Below are positions 41,436-53,230 of a stretch of 64,000 nucleotides of DNA, one piece after another; the stretch's first letter is position 1; the number at the start of each line of letters is the position of its first letter. The DNA is taken from positions 24,330,603-24,394,602 of the forward strand of contig CM063112.1 in the NCBI GenBank assembly GCA_031841125.1, written 5' to 3'. The notes beneath the pieces were generated by a model that saw nothing but the letters and a program-made list of their open reading frames with translations, was not told the DNA's origin and did not search any database. The position numbers and the translations under genes are program-made. This stretch comes from Acanthococcus lagerstroemiae (taxonomy: Eukaryota; Arthropoda; Insecta; Hemiptera; Eriococcidae).

Positions 41436-42950
41436 CAACTCCAGTCTACTAATCTCACCCATCGTTTTAGTCGTCCGCAGTATTGCCGTTCCAAAACAAG
41501 CTTACTGACAGTAATTTTTGAATACCCCTCGTATAATCAGACAGACACTCTCCGAGAACGCATTCCATCACTCCTCCCCATTCACCGGGGCATTCTTAAC
41601 GAAAATGTACTTCGAATTCTTCTCGACAGCTTAACTAAAAATCGGCAAACCCAATTTACTTTCCGTTACTCGCCTCTAAAAGGAGGCACGCGTCACCATT
41701 TAAAAGCAAACACTCAACTTTGGCAAATTTCATAATCGACAACCACTGACCCAACCATAAATACACAGTACCGGTGATATTGCAACCGCTGGTTAAGAAA
41801 GCACTTCCCAAAGCTAAACCATTTCCGGTAACACGGAAACGATTTAGGTAACAAGAGACTGAAACATTAATCTCCTCTAGTAAAAAGTCAACTGATCATT
41901 TATGAAACTTCGTCACGATAGCGCACCAGATAATTACAAATTAAAGTTCACCCCGCCTGACTTCCCCCCCACCACCATAAAACTTTCATCAATTTTTTTT
42001 CATCATCATAAATACGCGGTCGAATGAATCAAACCCTAAAGCACGAATAGAAATATCAGCTCCGCTTCCAAGTTAGATACTATAAAATATTTTCCGAGAA
42101 TTTAAATTAAAGTATTTTCTCGTATAATCAAAGTTTAGAAAGTTAATTAATGTTGTTTTTTTTCGTCTCTGCTTCTGCTTCGACTTTCTTTGGCGACAGA
42201 GGGAGCAAATAACGTTCGTTTATATTCCTGAGTAATTCGAAACTAACGGGGAGGAACGAAGTAGGAAGGAAAAAAAATTATGTTTACGGACTATGGGGCA
42301 ACTTAACGTTTCATTATCGCTATTACACTCGTAACTACCTTTCATTGTTCGTTTTTCTCAGTCATCCCGAAAGGTTCATAATTTATTACACACTTTCGCC
42401 GTTTCCGTATTTATTATTTATGAGAATTCGCGCCTATTTTATATTCATAACCTATGTGATTTACCTTCGCCATAAATTCATATTCCTCGGCTGCAACACT
42501 TATCACGAATTCCATAAATTTCTTCTTTTTTTTTCAACTCGGCTGCGAGTGGGGAACTAGTGTGACAGTGAAGAGCGTGGACGCGAAATTTGTTGATTGA
42601 TAAAATCGTGTTCAATCTGGTGCAACTAGCAGGAGTTTGTAACCCACTACAGCTAAATTCAGTGTGGGGAACGACATTTTCGTCCAAAAAGGTGAAAAAC
42701 ATGCCCACGTAAATCCAAAAATCCAAAAAGTCATCATCTAGGTCCTAGTCACTAGCAACTGTTCCGACTTCAGACGGAATCTCCCGACTTATCACGATCC
42801 TGGGCTGTGACCACCCCGCTGTCGCAGCAGATCTGATCTCTTTTTTACGCTGTCTGTCCATCATGTCGGCAATTTTCCTCTGCCACTGGTAACAGGGACT
42901 CTTCCGAACATGATGTTTCGCTCCAAGTTTTCGCCATCTCAGCGCGCTAC
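41436..42950. other. Unassigned AT-rich stretch
   Basis: Short ORFs only. A CTCGTATAATCA phrase occurs at about 41,529 and 42,119. No further structure that I can support. Confidence 0.3.
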
Positions 42951-43204
42951 GTGGGCGAAATAACTCACGATCCTTTCACCGCATCGAGCACTCAAGTCTT
43001 TGCGGCTCGTTCAGTTGTTCGTTCGTCGTGCCGTCCAAGGTATTGGCAACATTTTGCACCGGATCCACATTTCGAAGGCATCTATCCTTCTATGGCTCTG
43101 CAGCGAACAGAAACGCTGGGAAGACTAATGCCTCCACCACTTCCATGCGGAGCCTTTTTAGGGTCGGCTACGAGCAGCCGAGCCTATTCTTTTTTTCTTT
43201 TTTT
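42951..43204 (+). other. Unrecognised GC-richer ORF
   Basis: Open frames at 42,951-43,292 and 43,028-43,438 run into the SINE at 43,205. No domain is recognised. Confidence 0.25.
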
Positions 43205-43330
43205 TTCCAATTTGCTCTCCATCTGGGTCCTGGAATCCGCCCTTTCGAGCATTACTTCAGAGACATCGGGGAGGCTGTTAGGGCTATCTTAGCCCTCTTC
43301 CCTTCTGGCCGAAAAACCGGCCTAGCCGGG
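43205..43330 (-). repeat. tRNA-derived SINE body and tail, copy 3
   Basis: Contains the reverse complement of GGCCGGTTTTTCGGCC and AGAGGGCTAAGATAGCCCTA. Its 3' tail (43,205-43,265) is shared with the copy at 49,559. The tRNA head is missing. Confidence 0.8.
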
Positions 43331-44124
43331 CCCATTGCAATCGAAATTATTATATTATTTTTAAATTCTTCTTATCTTCTCAAGAGTTCAGTTCAGTTCA
43401 GTAGTACGTCATTTGAGATGTGTTGTGAGTGGTCATGAGTTACAGGTTCAGTTCAGTGGCGCATAATTTTCCAGAAATGCATTACTTGAGAATAATAGGA
43501 GTAATTATAAGCAATTATTTCGACTTTGTGTGGGTCGGCAACAAGCCCCTTGCTATTACTTTATTTTTTGCTCGTCGTTTCTTTTTTCTTCAGTAGCGCT
43601 CTTTGATCTTGTTCTTACTACGGTTCTACGTTCTACTCTACTAAGATTCTACTGGTCTGGTTCTACTATGCTACGACTGTCTCCATGTAGTTTTAGATAC
43701 TTGATACGCAGGGCAGGTTTTGATATCAAAGTTGTGGCTGTGTTTACCTGAAGACAAAACAACAGCATTGCCCTGTGTGGCGATTGTGGGAATGCGTGAG
43801 GCCCCAAATAATGAACTAAGAACAAATGAACTATAAAATCAAATAGACAAGTAGTAAACGAATCAGTAGATAATGAATGTTATCAAGAGAATTGAGAATC
43901 TAGATGTGACTATTATCAAGCAAATCAAAAACAAAAGTTGTAGGATGTATGCGTGAATTTTATGAAGCGAATCAGAAAAAAGTTGTGGAACAAATGCGGA
44001 ATTATTATCAAGCAAACAGAGAATCTAAGTGTAATTATTAGGGGAAAAAAAACAAAACAAAAAAAAAAACACGAGGAAATACTTGCATCCCATACCTGGA
44101 CTACGGCAACTTACAAGTCATGAG
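43331..44124. other. Unassigned; GTTCA repeats and a YYQAN-type frame
   Basis: Short GTTCA repeats lie at 43,386-43,404. Near 43,900-44,040 frames encode repeated (Y)YQAN/(F)YEANQKK-type helical segments, broken by stops, of unknown origin. Confidence 0.35.
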
Positions 44125-45270
44125 ATATCTACTTTGACACGTGTGAAACCTATCTCCTCAAAAACCGTGTAAACAAAGATAAATATTGGCTGTATGCGAG
44201 GGAATTTAACCCGACAGTTTTCAAGGCAATGACATTCAAGCATAATTATCATCTCTGTGGCATGATGGCCATTTTGATAGACGAAATGTCCCATCCACAA
44301 CTTTACCCTCGTGACCCAGAAAATCCGGGACCTACTTACGCAGGACTTTTCGGTCCTAGAACTAATCGCCAGAGATATTTGTGAAAGAACATAACATGCG
44401 CAAAGAATTTCAACCGTCTGCAGTTCGCTCAACTGACCTAACAGATCAAGTCTGGAACGAGCTCAGTGTCGACAACCAGCAAATAGATAAGCAAATGCTT
44501 ATTGAGGGTTTTCGATATTACACTTCTGCTCTTTTCTGGCTTCGTGCGGTCCAGTTAAAAAAGGCGAATAACTACGTGCTAACGGACAATGAAGTGCGCT
44601 TGCTTTCCATATTCGATGGCACTGTCCTTAACATTCCCGAACCGATCTTGCTTTACCTTAACGGGTTAGGTACGATTGAGGATGTTGGAACGGGACAGCA
44701 GTTGATCGCGAGATTCCCTGCATTACCGGACATTCCTGTCGGAGGGTTTGGTGGTTACTGGGGAATCATCGGAGCGCAAAATTACGCACTGTACGAGGAC
44801 TACCCAAATTTGGGTGTCATGGGGGAAGGACTACGTCAAGCACTATCTGACGCAGCACCCGGAGAGTACGTGAGTGCGATCACGCCCGAAGATCTAACGG
44901 TAAATAGGAACCTTCAAGGCTTCCGCCCGTTCGTGAATAGACGTGGTGAGGCCAAAAACTTCTTTCTGACGAAGGGCATCACTGCGAACGCATTCCCGGA
45001 GAGCGTACACCAAATACAGCGTTCAACTACGGCCTGATCACAGCAATCAGTGCGTGGATTGGAACGTCAAGTAAGTTCAAAACAACGGGATGTGATCTCA
45101 CAAAGAGCAGCAAATTAGGCATAAACGCTCAGCTTGTGTGCGAAAAACCAGTAGTACCCCTCATGGGTCCTGCTGCCGTATGCAGAACCGCTGATGTCGC
45201 CGCTCACTCTTTGGAGAAATGCAGCGCTAATACATTCGGCGTTGCAATCTTTGGACTATATCAACTGTAC
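44125..45270 (+). pseudogene. Capsid-like protein in three frames: candidate endogenous viral element
   Basis: Three consecutive open plus frames overlap at their ends: 44,125-44,384, 44,381-45,037 and about 45,005-45,320. Composition (balanced codons, about 47% GC) changes abruptly from the AT-rich flanks. The middle frame includes GTVLNIPEPILLYLNGLG and GGFGGYWGIIGAQNYALYED; the last includes FNYGLITAISAWIG. I do not recognise the family. The sequence reads like a virus structural or nucleocapsid protein, rich in Gly/Pro turns and aromatic residues, and resembles no transposon protein I know. Two frameshifts mean it is not functional. It is followed directly by a non-LTR element. The viral assignment is inference. 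Confidence 0.45.
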
Positions 45271-45284
45271 AGTTTTTTTTTTAA

Positions 45285-46605
45285 GCTGCGGAATGTACGG
45301 ACACTCGGACGACAGATGCCAAGCGGATGAAGAAATCAAGAAAATGGCCAGGAAATCGAAGAAAAGAAGAAAATGCCAGCACTGTGTGATAGAAGACTTT
45401 CGAAAACGGATGGAACGAAACCCTGAGACGAACAACCGAAAAGAAGACATCAAACAAGCGCTGAACTCGACAGACCACAAAATGTACGATAACAACTTAT
45501 GCGCCCCCTATAAAAGTCAGGTAAAATTCATGGAAAAAAGATATGATTTTCAACTAAATACTAATAAAAGTCCTAGTCAGGACTTACGACTTTTATCCAA
45601 ACAAAAGATGAACAAAATGTCATTATCTTTAAAGTGCACCCTACTTAATGTAGGGCGAAGCAAACACCAACAAATAGAATACTAAAAAATCACCGAACCA
45701 GACTTTGCTAAGGATAAACTTCAAGGACTAAATGCAGGCTACACTGCAATAAAACAAAAAGACGTGGCAGTAGCCATAAAAAATGAACATAAAACAGAAA
45801 CCATTATACTTACTGACCACATTATAATTGTAAAGATACAAACAATAACTTAGCAGCCTACTTCTCCCTAAATGAAGAAATAGAGGCAAAACTAAACTTA
45901 ATCCAAAATTACTTAAACAAAAACAACAACAAAGAAAATATCTTAATAACAGGAGACTTCAACATTCGATCAACACTGTATGAAAAAATGAAACGAAATT
46001 ATAAAACACAGAGAACAGAAAAATTTGAGGAATTCCTTTTTAGTAACAACCTAACAATCAAAAATGAATATAATACCAAAACCTTTGAAAACAGAAATGG
46101 ATCAAGTGTAATTGACTTAGTTATAGGAAACATCAGAATTAAAGACAAACTACAGGGAATTAAAATAAAGGAAAGTACTCTTTCTCAACACAAAACAATA
46201 AAACTAACAATCAAAAACGCAGAGAAACTTAACAACAACTCACAGGAGAACATTAAAACCATAAATTACGATATTTTTGAAAAAGAATTTAAAAACACAG
46301 ACTTCACTCGAGAAGTAGACTTCATAAAAAAATCACAAAACCCAGAAGAAATCAACAAACATGTAGAAATCATTCTAAATAAAATAACTGAAATAAAAGA
46401 AAAAAGTGACGCTAAAAAAGCAGCTGAAACCACAAACACATGGTGGAACGATGAATTAGAAAAATATAAACAACTAATTAAGAAACTGATGAGATTAAAA
46501 CATAAATATAGGATGAAAAAAGAAACAATAAAGTTTAAAACGATGAAGGAAACGATAAAACAAATTCGCAACGATTACAGGAGGGCCATTGATAAAAACA
46601 AAACA
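45285..46605 (+). pseudogene. Non-LTR retrotransposon: ORF1 zinc-knuckle end and endonuclease part
   Basis: The first part (45,285-45,685) has CGMYGHSDDRC, an incomplete CCHC-like knuckle, then a Lys/Arg-rich segment typical of ORF1 C termini. From about 45,690, endonuclease pieces follow: KKDVAVAIKNEH and, near 45,950, ILITGDFNIR-like residues in a changed frame. From 45,988 an open frame reads SNNLTIKNEYNTKTFENRNG, SSVIDLVIGNI (C-terminal endonuclease) and TWWNDELEKYKQ, which joins endonuclease to RT. The RT is missing. Its layout corresponds to 60,545-61,105, but the sequences are well diverged. Several frame changes show it is dead. Confidence 0.75.
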
Positions 46606-46860
46606 GAAGGACCAAACGGTGCTAAATCGTCTCTTGCAAGTACCTCATCAGCTACTGCTCCTGTGGCTGAAAGGCGGCATCCACGAGGAAGACCAAAAAG
46701 TACTATATCTTCTCTTGCAAGTATCTCATCACCTACCGTTCCAGTGGCAAAATCAACTGACAAAATTCAAAGCGTACAATGGTATAATTTTTTTCCCGCC
46801 AAACAGAATTTTCAATTATTTTATTTTTCAACAAATTATGTAGTAGTCAAAAAGTTTTGA
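46606..46860 (+). other. In-frame tail with duplicated Ser/Ala-Pro-Val segment
   Basis: The reading frame of the retrotransposon fragment continues without a stop into SSLASTSSATAPVA and SSLASISSPTVPVA, two related copies 26 residues apart, separated by an AT-hook-like RHPRGRPKS. The source of this tail is unknown. Confidence 0.5.
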
Positions 46861-48560
46861 AAAAACAAAGTTTTTCAGAATGAGTGATACTTTTTCTTCA
46901 AATTTCCAGGGCAGATGAAAATGTATATTGCTTGCAAACTATGGTAAGTCTAAGGGAGCTCACTTTGGTTCTTTTTCCTCTAGTAATGACAACCCTGTTT
47001 CTGTGTTCTAAGCATAAGTTGTCATTGACAGGCCTTCTAGAATACATTCTCTTTCATTAAGATTCTACACTGCACATACTGGCAAAGTGGCGATCTTTTA
47101 ATGTTGATTCTGTACACCTTTGAATTAACTCATCACAGCTTGCAAAAAGACTTCAATTCTCAGTCTTGCGGAATTTCTAACATCATGCCTATTGTTCACA
47201 CCCTCGAGGAAAGAGTGACCATTTCTTCTACCGGCAGAGTTCGCAGTATCGGCCATTGACAATGGGTGTCTAGAATATGGATATTACCAATAATAGGTTC
47301 TTAAAAAGACAGCAAGTTTAATATTATTTTTGGTGTCTCTCAGTTGTGGTGTACTCTGTTCAACAAGATTTCACCTAGTATATTTTGACAAGCAGATCCG
47401 ACGAATTGAAATCAGCTTTTTGACGGCGGGGCGAATACAGTCACAAGTAAATAAATCTATAGAGATTTCGTATCCACACGATCCGCCCATGCCTACTGAC
47501 GAGGATATTCGTTCTACCAAAACATCTAAGACACAGACTACACAGAAACGTAAGAAGAATGGAGATGAAGGTAGGTAATGTGACACAGTCGACCACGGCG
47601 AAAGAACAAATATCCACGACGGAATCTCTCCAACCCTTCCTACTGACGAAACTTCGAGAGAAATATATAGCACATCAGCCAAACGAGCCATTCGTTTACT
47701 TCCGTCTCGCTGGCGTATACGAACATACAGAATACATGTACGTCGCCTCACTAAAAAGCAAAAAACAAACCACAAGCGAAACAAGGATAACTATGGGACC
47801 AGAGGCGGCGAGCTCAATTCTCACGAGAGGAAAATAATCCGATCTCTGTAGGTCGGTGGGGTTTCACTTGCTCGCTGCCAGGATGCTTTTAGTGTTTATT
47901 GCATTCTGTCATTTCTGATTGTAAAACGAGTATAATTTTTCGTTACTTCAGTTGTGTTCCTTTAGCAGCGCCAAACAGAAGTTGGCGGAGCACGTACCTT
48001 TTTTTACACACAGTTTTAATTCGTTTCAGCACATGGAGCTGACTATAATCAAATTCCAGTTTTCACTTCCACGAGTTTAGAGTAGTTGAAGTCAACTTTA
48101 TTTCCGTTTCAAAAATGTTCGAATAGATCGCGCAAATTCGAGGGCAATGCCAGATATTGGGCACCTGAGTAACGATGGCGAGTCTAATGAGAACAGTACA
48201 AAGGCACCATTACCAATGGACCGAAAATAAGTGCGACCCCTGCCTGGGTGAAGAGAAGAGATATTGCGAACTAGGCCCATAATTGAAGTATTTGGCTAAA
48301 AAGGACATAAATGTACTGATGAAACTTGGCAATATTGTTCCTTAATAGCTCATGATCATCTTAAAATTTCTCATACCTCCGAAGTGAGCAAATGGCGTTA
48401 GAAGCGGCAAGGAAGTTTTGGGACTAGGATAATAATTCGCTTCTTACGGGTTATATAGAAAAAATTTTCACGACAAAATTGAAGGAAACCAAATTTTCCA
48501 CAAAAATGATGGATACAATTTTTGTACAGAATCAAAAATTTTGCTATCAAACTTTCGAAT
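46861..48560. other. Unassigned stretch with short ORFs
   Basis: Plus frames at 47,330-47,578 and 47,559-47,837 overlap and are without domains. A splice-like donor (GAAG|GTAGGTAATG) lies at about 47,568. No repeat boundaries that I can support. Confidence 0.3.
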
Positions 48561-48564
48561 TACA

Positions 48565-48605
48565 CAGGGTGTCCTTGAATTTTAAATCACTATAAGTTCA
48601 TCACT
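48565..48605. repeat. CAGGGTGTCC-type element terminus
   Basis: CAGGGTGTCCTTGAATTTTA resembles the left ends of the hAT-like family. No partner end is found. Confidence 0.4.
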
Positions 48606-49289
48606 CCTCATCATCCTACATCAATGGCAGGCCAGTATTCAAGGGCACTGTAGCTCATATACAAGGTGTACTGATACAGTGCAATGAATTTTGGAACGCA
48701 AAAATGATCACGGTTCGTTCCCAAAATGTTCCTCTACGTTCATTTGGTTGGTACTTTCCATCAGGAGATCAGGAGATTTGTTATTACAGGATAACCTTCA
48801 TGCCTTTATTTACTTCGGATACCTCGCATGGTTACATTGTGCGAGACAGACCACAAGGATGTACGTACTTCGAGAAGGTTCCTGGACCACCTCCCACGAT
48901 TCATTTTTGCTTATTCCTCGAAAATTAATTTTCTTTTCGTCAGGTACCGTATACGTTGCCGGACATAGGCGGTCGCATTTCTCACGAGCGAATTATCTAG
49001 GCAGAGTTAATCGGGGTTTGTTGCGTTAGAGTTTACCTTCTCTGTGCCGAAGAGTGCGCAGACGCGGTTCGCTTACTAGCAACACATTTTCCTAGCACGT
49101 TAAGTAAGCTGATAACGACGTGCACACGCACATTGCCGTATCTTTCAGATCTGGTGGTAACCCTGGTAACACGTCCTGCAATTTTAATGCTTTGTTCGTT
49201 CGAACTGAGGGGAGAATTACAGGGATCGCCATCTTTCCACCTCGACTGGTACTTTAGTCGCTCTGTTTGCTAGGATATTAGTGAGAATA
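48606..49289. other. No recognised feature
   Basis: A plus ORF at 48,691-49,029 has no recognisable domain. Confidence 0.3.
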
Positions 49290-49375
49290 AGTGGTCCGGC
49301 GCTGGTGAGACTTGAACCCGAGATGCATGAAATGCAAAACGGGCACGTAATTACTCAGCCACAAAGCAACTTGAA
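49290..49375 (-). repeat. tRNA-derived SINE head or tRNA relic
   Basis: On the minus strand TGGCTGAGTAATTACGTGCC (A-box-like) is followed by GGGTTCAAGTCTC (B-box). The spacing is tRNA-like, but I cannot draw a good acceptor stem. Confidence 0.45.
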
Positions 49376-49558
49376 AATCAATTACGCACCCAAAATTTCA
49401 GAACTAAGACGTATGTATGAAGTAAAATTTCTTTCTCTTTTGCTGATCCCCAAATATTTTCAATTCAAATAATTGAAATCTTTTGTTCCCATATATTCCA
49501 AGAGTTCATCGAAAAAAAAACCTCTGCGATTCAACAACTTAATTTATCCCTATTTTTT

Positions 49559-49674
49559 CTAATTTACTCTCAACCTGAGTGTTGGAAATCGCCCTTTCGA
49601 GCATTACTTCAAAGACGTCGGGGAGGCTATTGGAGTTGTCTTAGCCCTCTTCTCAACTTGCCGAAAAAACGGCC
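49559..49674 (-). repeat. tRNA-derived SINE body and tail, copy 4
   Basis: Shares about 115 bp with 43,205-43,330, including GCCCTTTCGAGCATTACTTC and CGGGGAGGCT. The head is missing. Confidence 0.8.
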
Positions 49675-49682
49675 ACGAACAG

Positions 49683-50069
49683 TTGAAGGCGCTGGAGCAA
49701 CAACATACTAAGCGAAGGAAACTTAATAGGAAAAATGGAAAATACGCCAATCGAGGAGGAACTGTCGATAGTATTTTTGAGCCCTTAGACTCAACTGACC
49801 TACTCGCGCATCAAAAGAAGGTAAATCTGTATGCCCCGTCCAGCCTTCTTTATGAAAGGAAATTCGATACTGCACTGAGAGATTCTACCGTCCAAGCATT
49901 TATATTGATCGGAATGGAAACTTCGATCTGCCAGAAGATGAGATGTGTCGCATTACTTCATCATATTCACTCTGAGGATATAACCACGATTAAAAGGACC
50001 CCTGAACTGTATCGATACATTATTAGAAACGTACTGTTAGGACGAGAGAGTTCTGATGACAGAGCTTAA
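49683..50069 (+). CDS. Unrecognised ORF (128 aa)
   Basis: Opens MKALEQQHTKRRKLN and has a basic N terminus, then a helical middle (CVALLHHIHSEDI). No family is recognised. It starts at the SINE border, and a second short ORF of similar style follows at 50,187-50,381. The length and balanced codons suggest old coding sequence, possibly viral or transposon-derived. Confidence 0.3.
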   Translation: MKALEQQHTKRRKLNRKNGKYANRGGTVDSIFEPLDSTDLLAHQKKVNLYAPSSLLYERKFDTALRDSTVQAFILIGMETSICQKMRCVALLHHIHSEDITTIKRTPELYRYIIRNVLLGRESSDDRA

Positions 50070-50592
50070 AATTCGAAACTTGTCAAAGAGTCTGTGAGGC
50101 ATGCTCTGCGTGCAACTGACCTTCAGCTATCATAACTTACAGATAATACGTCCAAGAATTCATAAGCAACCCCTAGACAAAATTGGGTGATACTTAAGAA
50201 CCACATGGAGTGTAATATACCACAAGAAGTCATGTTTTCATCTAGTGCGATCTCAGAATTTGGTCGATTAATTAGTAAGTCTGGTACGAGCCGACACCAA
50301 TCTGCGAAAGGGAAAAGAGGGAAGGAAAAAGTTGAAACACGTATTCCTATTAACCATGTGACTGTTTCAATGGTGAATTAGAGGTTGCTTGGAGCAATAA
50401 GATTGCTTATCTCAATTACAAAGGGGAAAGCTGGCTTCTCCCAAGGCCTTACACATTGATGATCCACAATAAATTATGCGACATCCTGTCCGCATTAATG
50501 TACACGTGGATAGGCCAAAGAAAGGAAAGGGTCTAGATCCAGGTTGTTTCTCCCTGCGAACGAGACAAATTTGAAAAATAGTTTTTTCGAGT
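50070..50592. other. Unassigned, with a short ORF
   Basis: ORF 50,187-50,381 (+) has no domain. Confidence 0.3.
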
Positions 50593-50680
50593 CAAGGGTC
50601 CATGAAGAGTGGAGTTCGAGTTTATCCAAAATTACACAAGGGTCCATGAAGAGTGGAGTTCGAGCTTATCCAAAATTACA
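50593..50680. repeat. 44-bp tandem duplication
   Basis: The unit CAAGGGTCCATGAAGAGTGG... is present at 50,593-50,636 and 50,637-50,680 with one difference. Confidence 0.95.
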
Positions 50681-51009
50681 GACTAGGGTGGCTCCAATTC
50701 TTGGTGCATTTTTCCAAACTCCTTTGAGAACGCTTTTTAGATTAGTTTTAATATGATGAAGAAACAATTATAATTCATGCTAAGTTTTAGTTCGATCAGA
50801 TAGGAGTAAACCTCCTCCCCCCCCCCGGCTAAATTATGAAAAATACATCGAAATACGACGTTTGTGGCTTAATTCTTCTTTCATACAGCCCTTAACAATG
50901 TTCAAAATGTATTCTCATAAATTACGAAAGTTCAATATTGATCAAATGCAAAATAGTTCAATTCCCAAATGTGCCTGTAGGAGCTGGGGAAAATAAAAAT
51001 CGGAGACAG

Positions 51010-51600
51010 GCCTCGTTTCACAGATTTCCGAAATCACTGAACTCAATATACTGCGGGTAGTTCTCACATGCGACTCCCTGGGGGTACTATTTCAGGACAA
51101 AGCATCAAATATTAGCAATTTTTCTAAAATGGAATTCATTTTTTCAAGTTTCCAAGGAGGCTAACTTCAGTTCTCCAGACAGTTTTCAAATCCGAACCCT
51201 TTGGACGCCATAACACAATATCAAAGATTTTTCCAATATCGTATTCGATAAATAGGGATTTTGTGGTCGCTGATTCAATTCTTGGGGTCATTCTTACATC
51301 ATACTTCCTGGAGTATTGTTACAGGAACAAGGAAGGGGCATGTGTTGGTAATTTTTTGGATAGCCACTCGATTTGTACGTTCCAAGGTCCTGAGGTCAAC
51401 GGTCAATTTTGATGCAACACTCTGGATTATAACAATTAAAGGAAGCGGAGAACAACCATCAGCCATGTTTCTAAGATGGATTTGTAGATTTCGACATCAC
51501 TGAATTCAATTCTAGAGATAATTCTTATATGTGATTCCCTAGAATACAACTGAAGGGATGGGGATAAAGTATTAATCTTTTTTTGATATCGAAACCTTAT
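51010..51600. repeat. Three diverged ~225-bp tandem units
   Basis: Each unit includes a phrase like CACTGAATTCAATTCTAG followed by a (T)AATTCTTACAT(A/C)..ACTTCCT-type box: near 51,033, 51,270 and 51,500. A related box occurs at about 56,437. No coding potential. Confidence 0.6.
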
Positions 51601-52325
51601 AAATTGAACAGGTACTGTCCTAATAATGAACAGTTATTTTGTTAGGGCCTTCTTAAACGGTACCAAAGACTCAATGATGAAAAATCACATAAGAATCACG
51701 TTCAGCATAAGACTCATGAACGAAACAGTTTTCCAAAATTAAGGATACCGTGTAGAGTTCAAAAGCTTCACTTACGAACAGGACAACTTATATACATGCA
51801 CTAATGAAATTTGCAAGGTGTCTACTGTCTGCTGAAACTGAAAACAGAAAAAGGTTGCTATTCCCCGTTTCTCTGTACCAAAAAACTATCCGCTGAGTTC
51901 TTCCACTCGTGCGAGTGAAAACGGGCACCTCTGGTGCCTTTCAAGCAATTACATGATATAAGTACTCAGCATTCACTTTTTAAACCGCGTAATATATTGT
52001 TCTTCTTTTTCATAATACATATGAATTACAACAGGTAATTTCTTTTTGCCTTCTTCATTATTCTATACATATAACACATTATATGTTCAGTCTTTCAAAA
52101 GATACCAAACGTATAAACAGAAGGTTTTTCTGAGACTAATTCTCAACAGATTACCAAATAAAAATCTTTTAGATTGAGGTACAAATCAAATATAATTCAA
52201 AAATAAAACATAAAGATAGAAGTAAAACAGAGCATTGCTGTACTGAAGAAGGAAACCTGAGATTGCCGTCTTCTAAATATGGTATAACAAACACTGGGAT
52301 TTTTTTTTTAACGTAATAAGTCATC
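51601..52325. other. AT-rich stretch with one CAAGGTGTCTAC terminus
   Basis: CAAGGTGTCTACTGTCTGC begins at 51,814, a left end of the hAT-like family. A right end AGTAGACACCTTG is at 54,077-54,089. The 5-bp flanks (ATTTG and GATTA) do not match, so they are not shown to be one element. Confidence 0.4.
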
Positions 52326-52329
52326 ATCA

Positions 52330-52420
52330 TCGGTCCTTATACTTTAACGCTGATGCATCGGGGAAGGTGGCTTCAGACTCGCGAGCACATCACCACTAGG
52401 CCACATAGCGACTGTACTGA
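52330..52420 (-). repeat. tRNA-derived SINE-like fragment
   Basis: On the minus strand GTGGCCTAGTGGTGATGTGC contains a perfect A box (TGGCCTAGTGG). The B box position reads GCGAGTCTGAA and is decayed. Confidence 0.4.
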
Positions 52421-52425
52421 CACTA

Positions 52426-52910
52426 CAGTAGACTTCCGATTATCCGTCATCGGGTTATCCGCCTCGAACTTATCCGCCCGCCTTTCTGAGTTATCCGCCT
52501 AACCACAGGCGGTTACAACCAGAAGTCGTACTAAAATCACAACCTCAGTGCTTACCACAGCTAATGATGACGTTGAAGAACTGATAAGAAAAGCGTCAGT
52601 ACATATTATGGATCCTGACAATGCTTTCTCAGCGCTGGAAAAGCCACTGATGTTTAAAGAACAACAGCTAGCAATCCTTTTCAGTTTTTTTCTTTACAGC
52701 AGTCTTTTTCCACCTTCGTTGACCAAAAAGTCAAAAACTTCTTTTTTTCTCTCTTTTTTGGTGCGTGCACAAAATAACTTACCACCGAACATACCTTACA
52801 ATGAAAATTATTGTCCCCATTTCTCAACGTTTTTAGATCAAAATTACATGTTTTCAGATTATCCACCCTACCTTCGGCACCAATTAGGGCGGATAATCGC
52901 GAGTCTACTG
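52426..52910. mobile_element. pogo/Tigger-type MITE (485 bp)
   Basis: The left end is CAGTAGACTTCCGATTATCC; the right end, read inward, is CAGTAGACTCGCGATTATCC. TA flanks both ends (52,424-52,425 and 52,911-52,912). The CAGTAGACTCCCGATTATCCG style is characteristic of Tigger. The internal ORF at 52,548-52,913 is a fragment without catalytic motifs. Confidence 0.9.
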
Positions 52911-53049
52911 TAATACTTACACTCAACCAGAGGAAGTAACTCAACCAAATACACTGTACAAATCAAAAGGTGAACACTGAAAACTCTGTAAATATTATCT
53001 ATCTTAACCATAAAATCTCGCATATTCGCATCTCGAATCTAAACACAGG

Positions 53050-53230
53050 TTTCCAGTTCCTGAATTTTCAACATCAGGTGCATATCTGGCGCCTTTGGCC
53101 GATCCTGCTCTACCTCTCGGGCAAAGCTAATGTAAGGCGCAACGTGATGTCCCCGACAATGGTAACAGTATCTCTGTTCCATTTGTCACCTGTGGACCCC
53201 CTAAGGGTACGCTCCACAAAAGCATCATAT
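53050..53230 (-). pseudogene. Retroelement gag zinc-knuckle scrap, weak
   Basis: The minus frame contains QRYCYHCRGHHVAPYISFAR, which resembles a gag CCHC knuckle that has lost its final Cys. Neighbouring frames are broken. It may be a gypsy-type gag. Confidence 0.35.

Noticed and set aside
43855..44060. A repeat-helix protein (YYQAN units) joined to the capsid-like frames
   Set aside because: Stops break it and no common frame with the 44,125 region exists.
49290..49375. A functional tRNA gene
   Set aside because: A and B boxes are present but the acceptor stem and anticodon arm cannot be paired convincingly.
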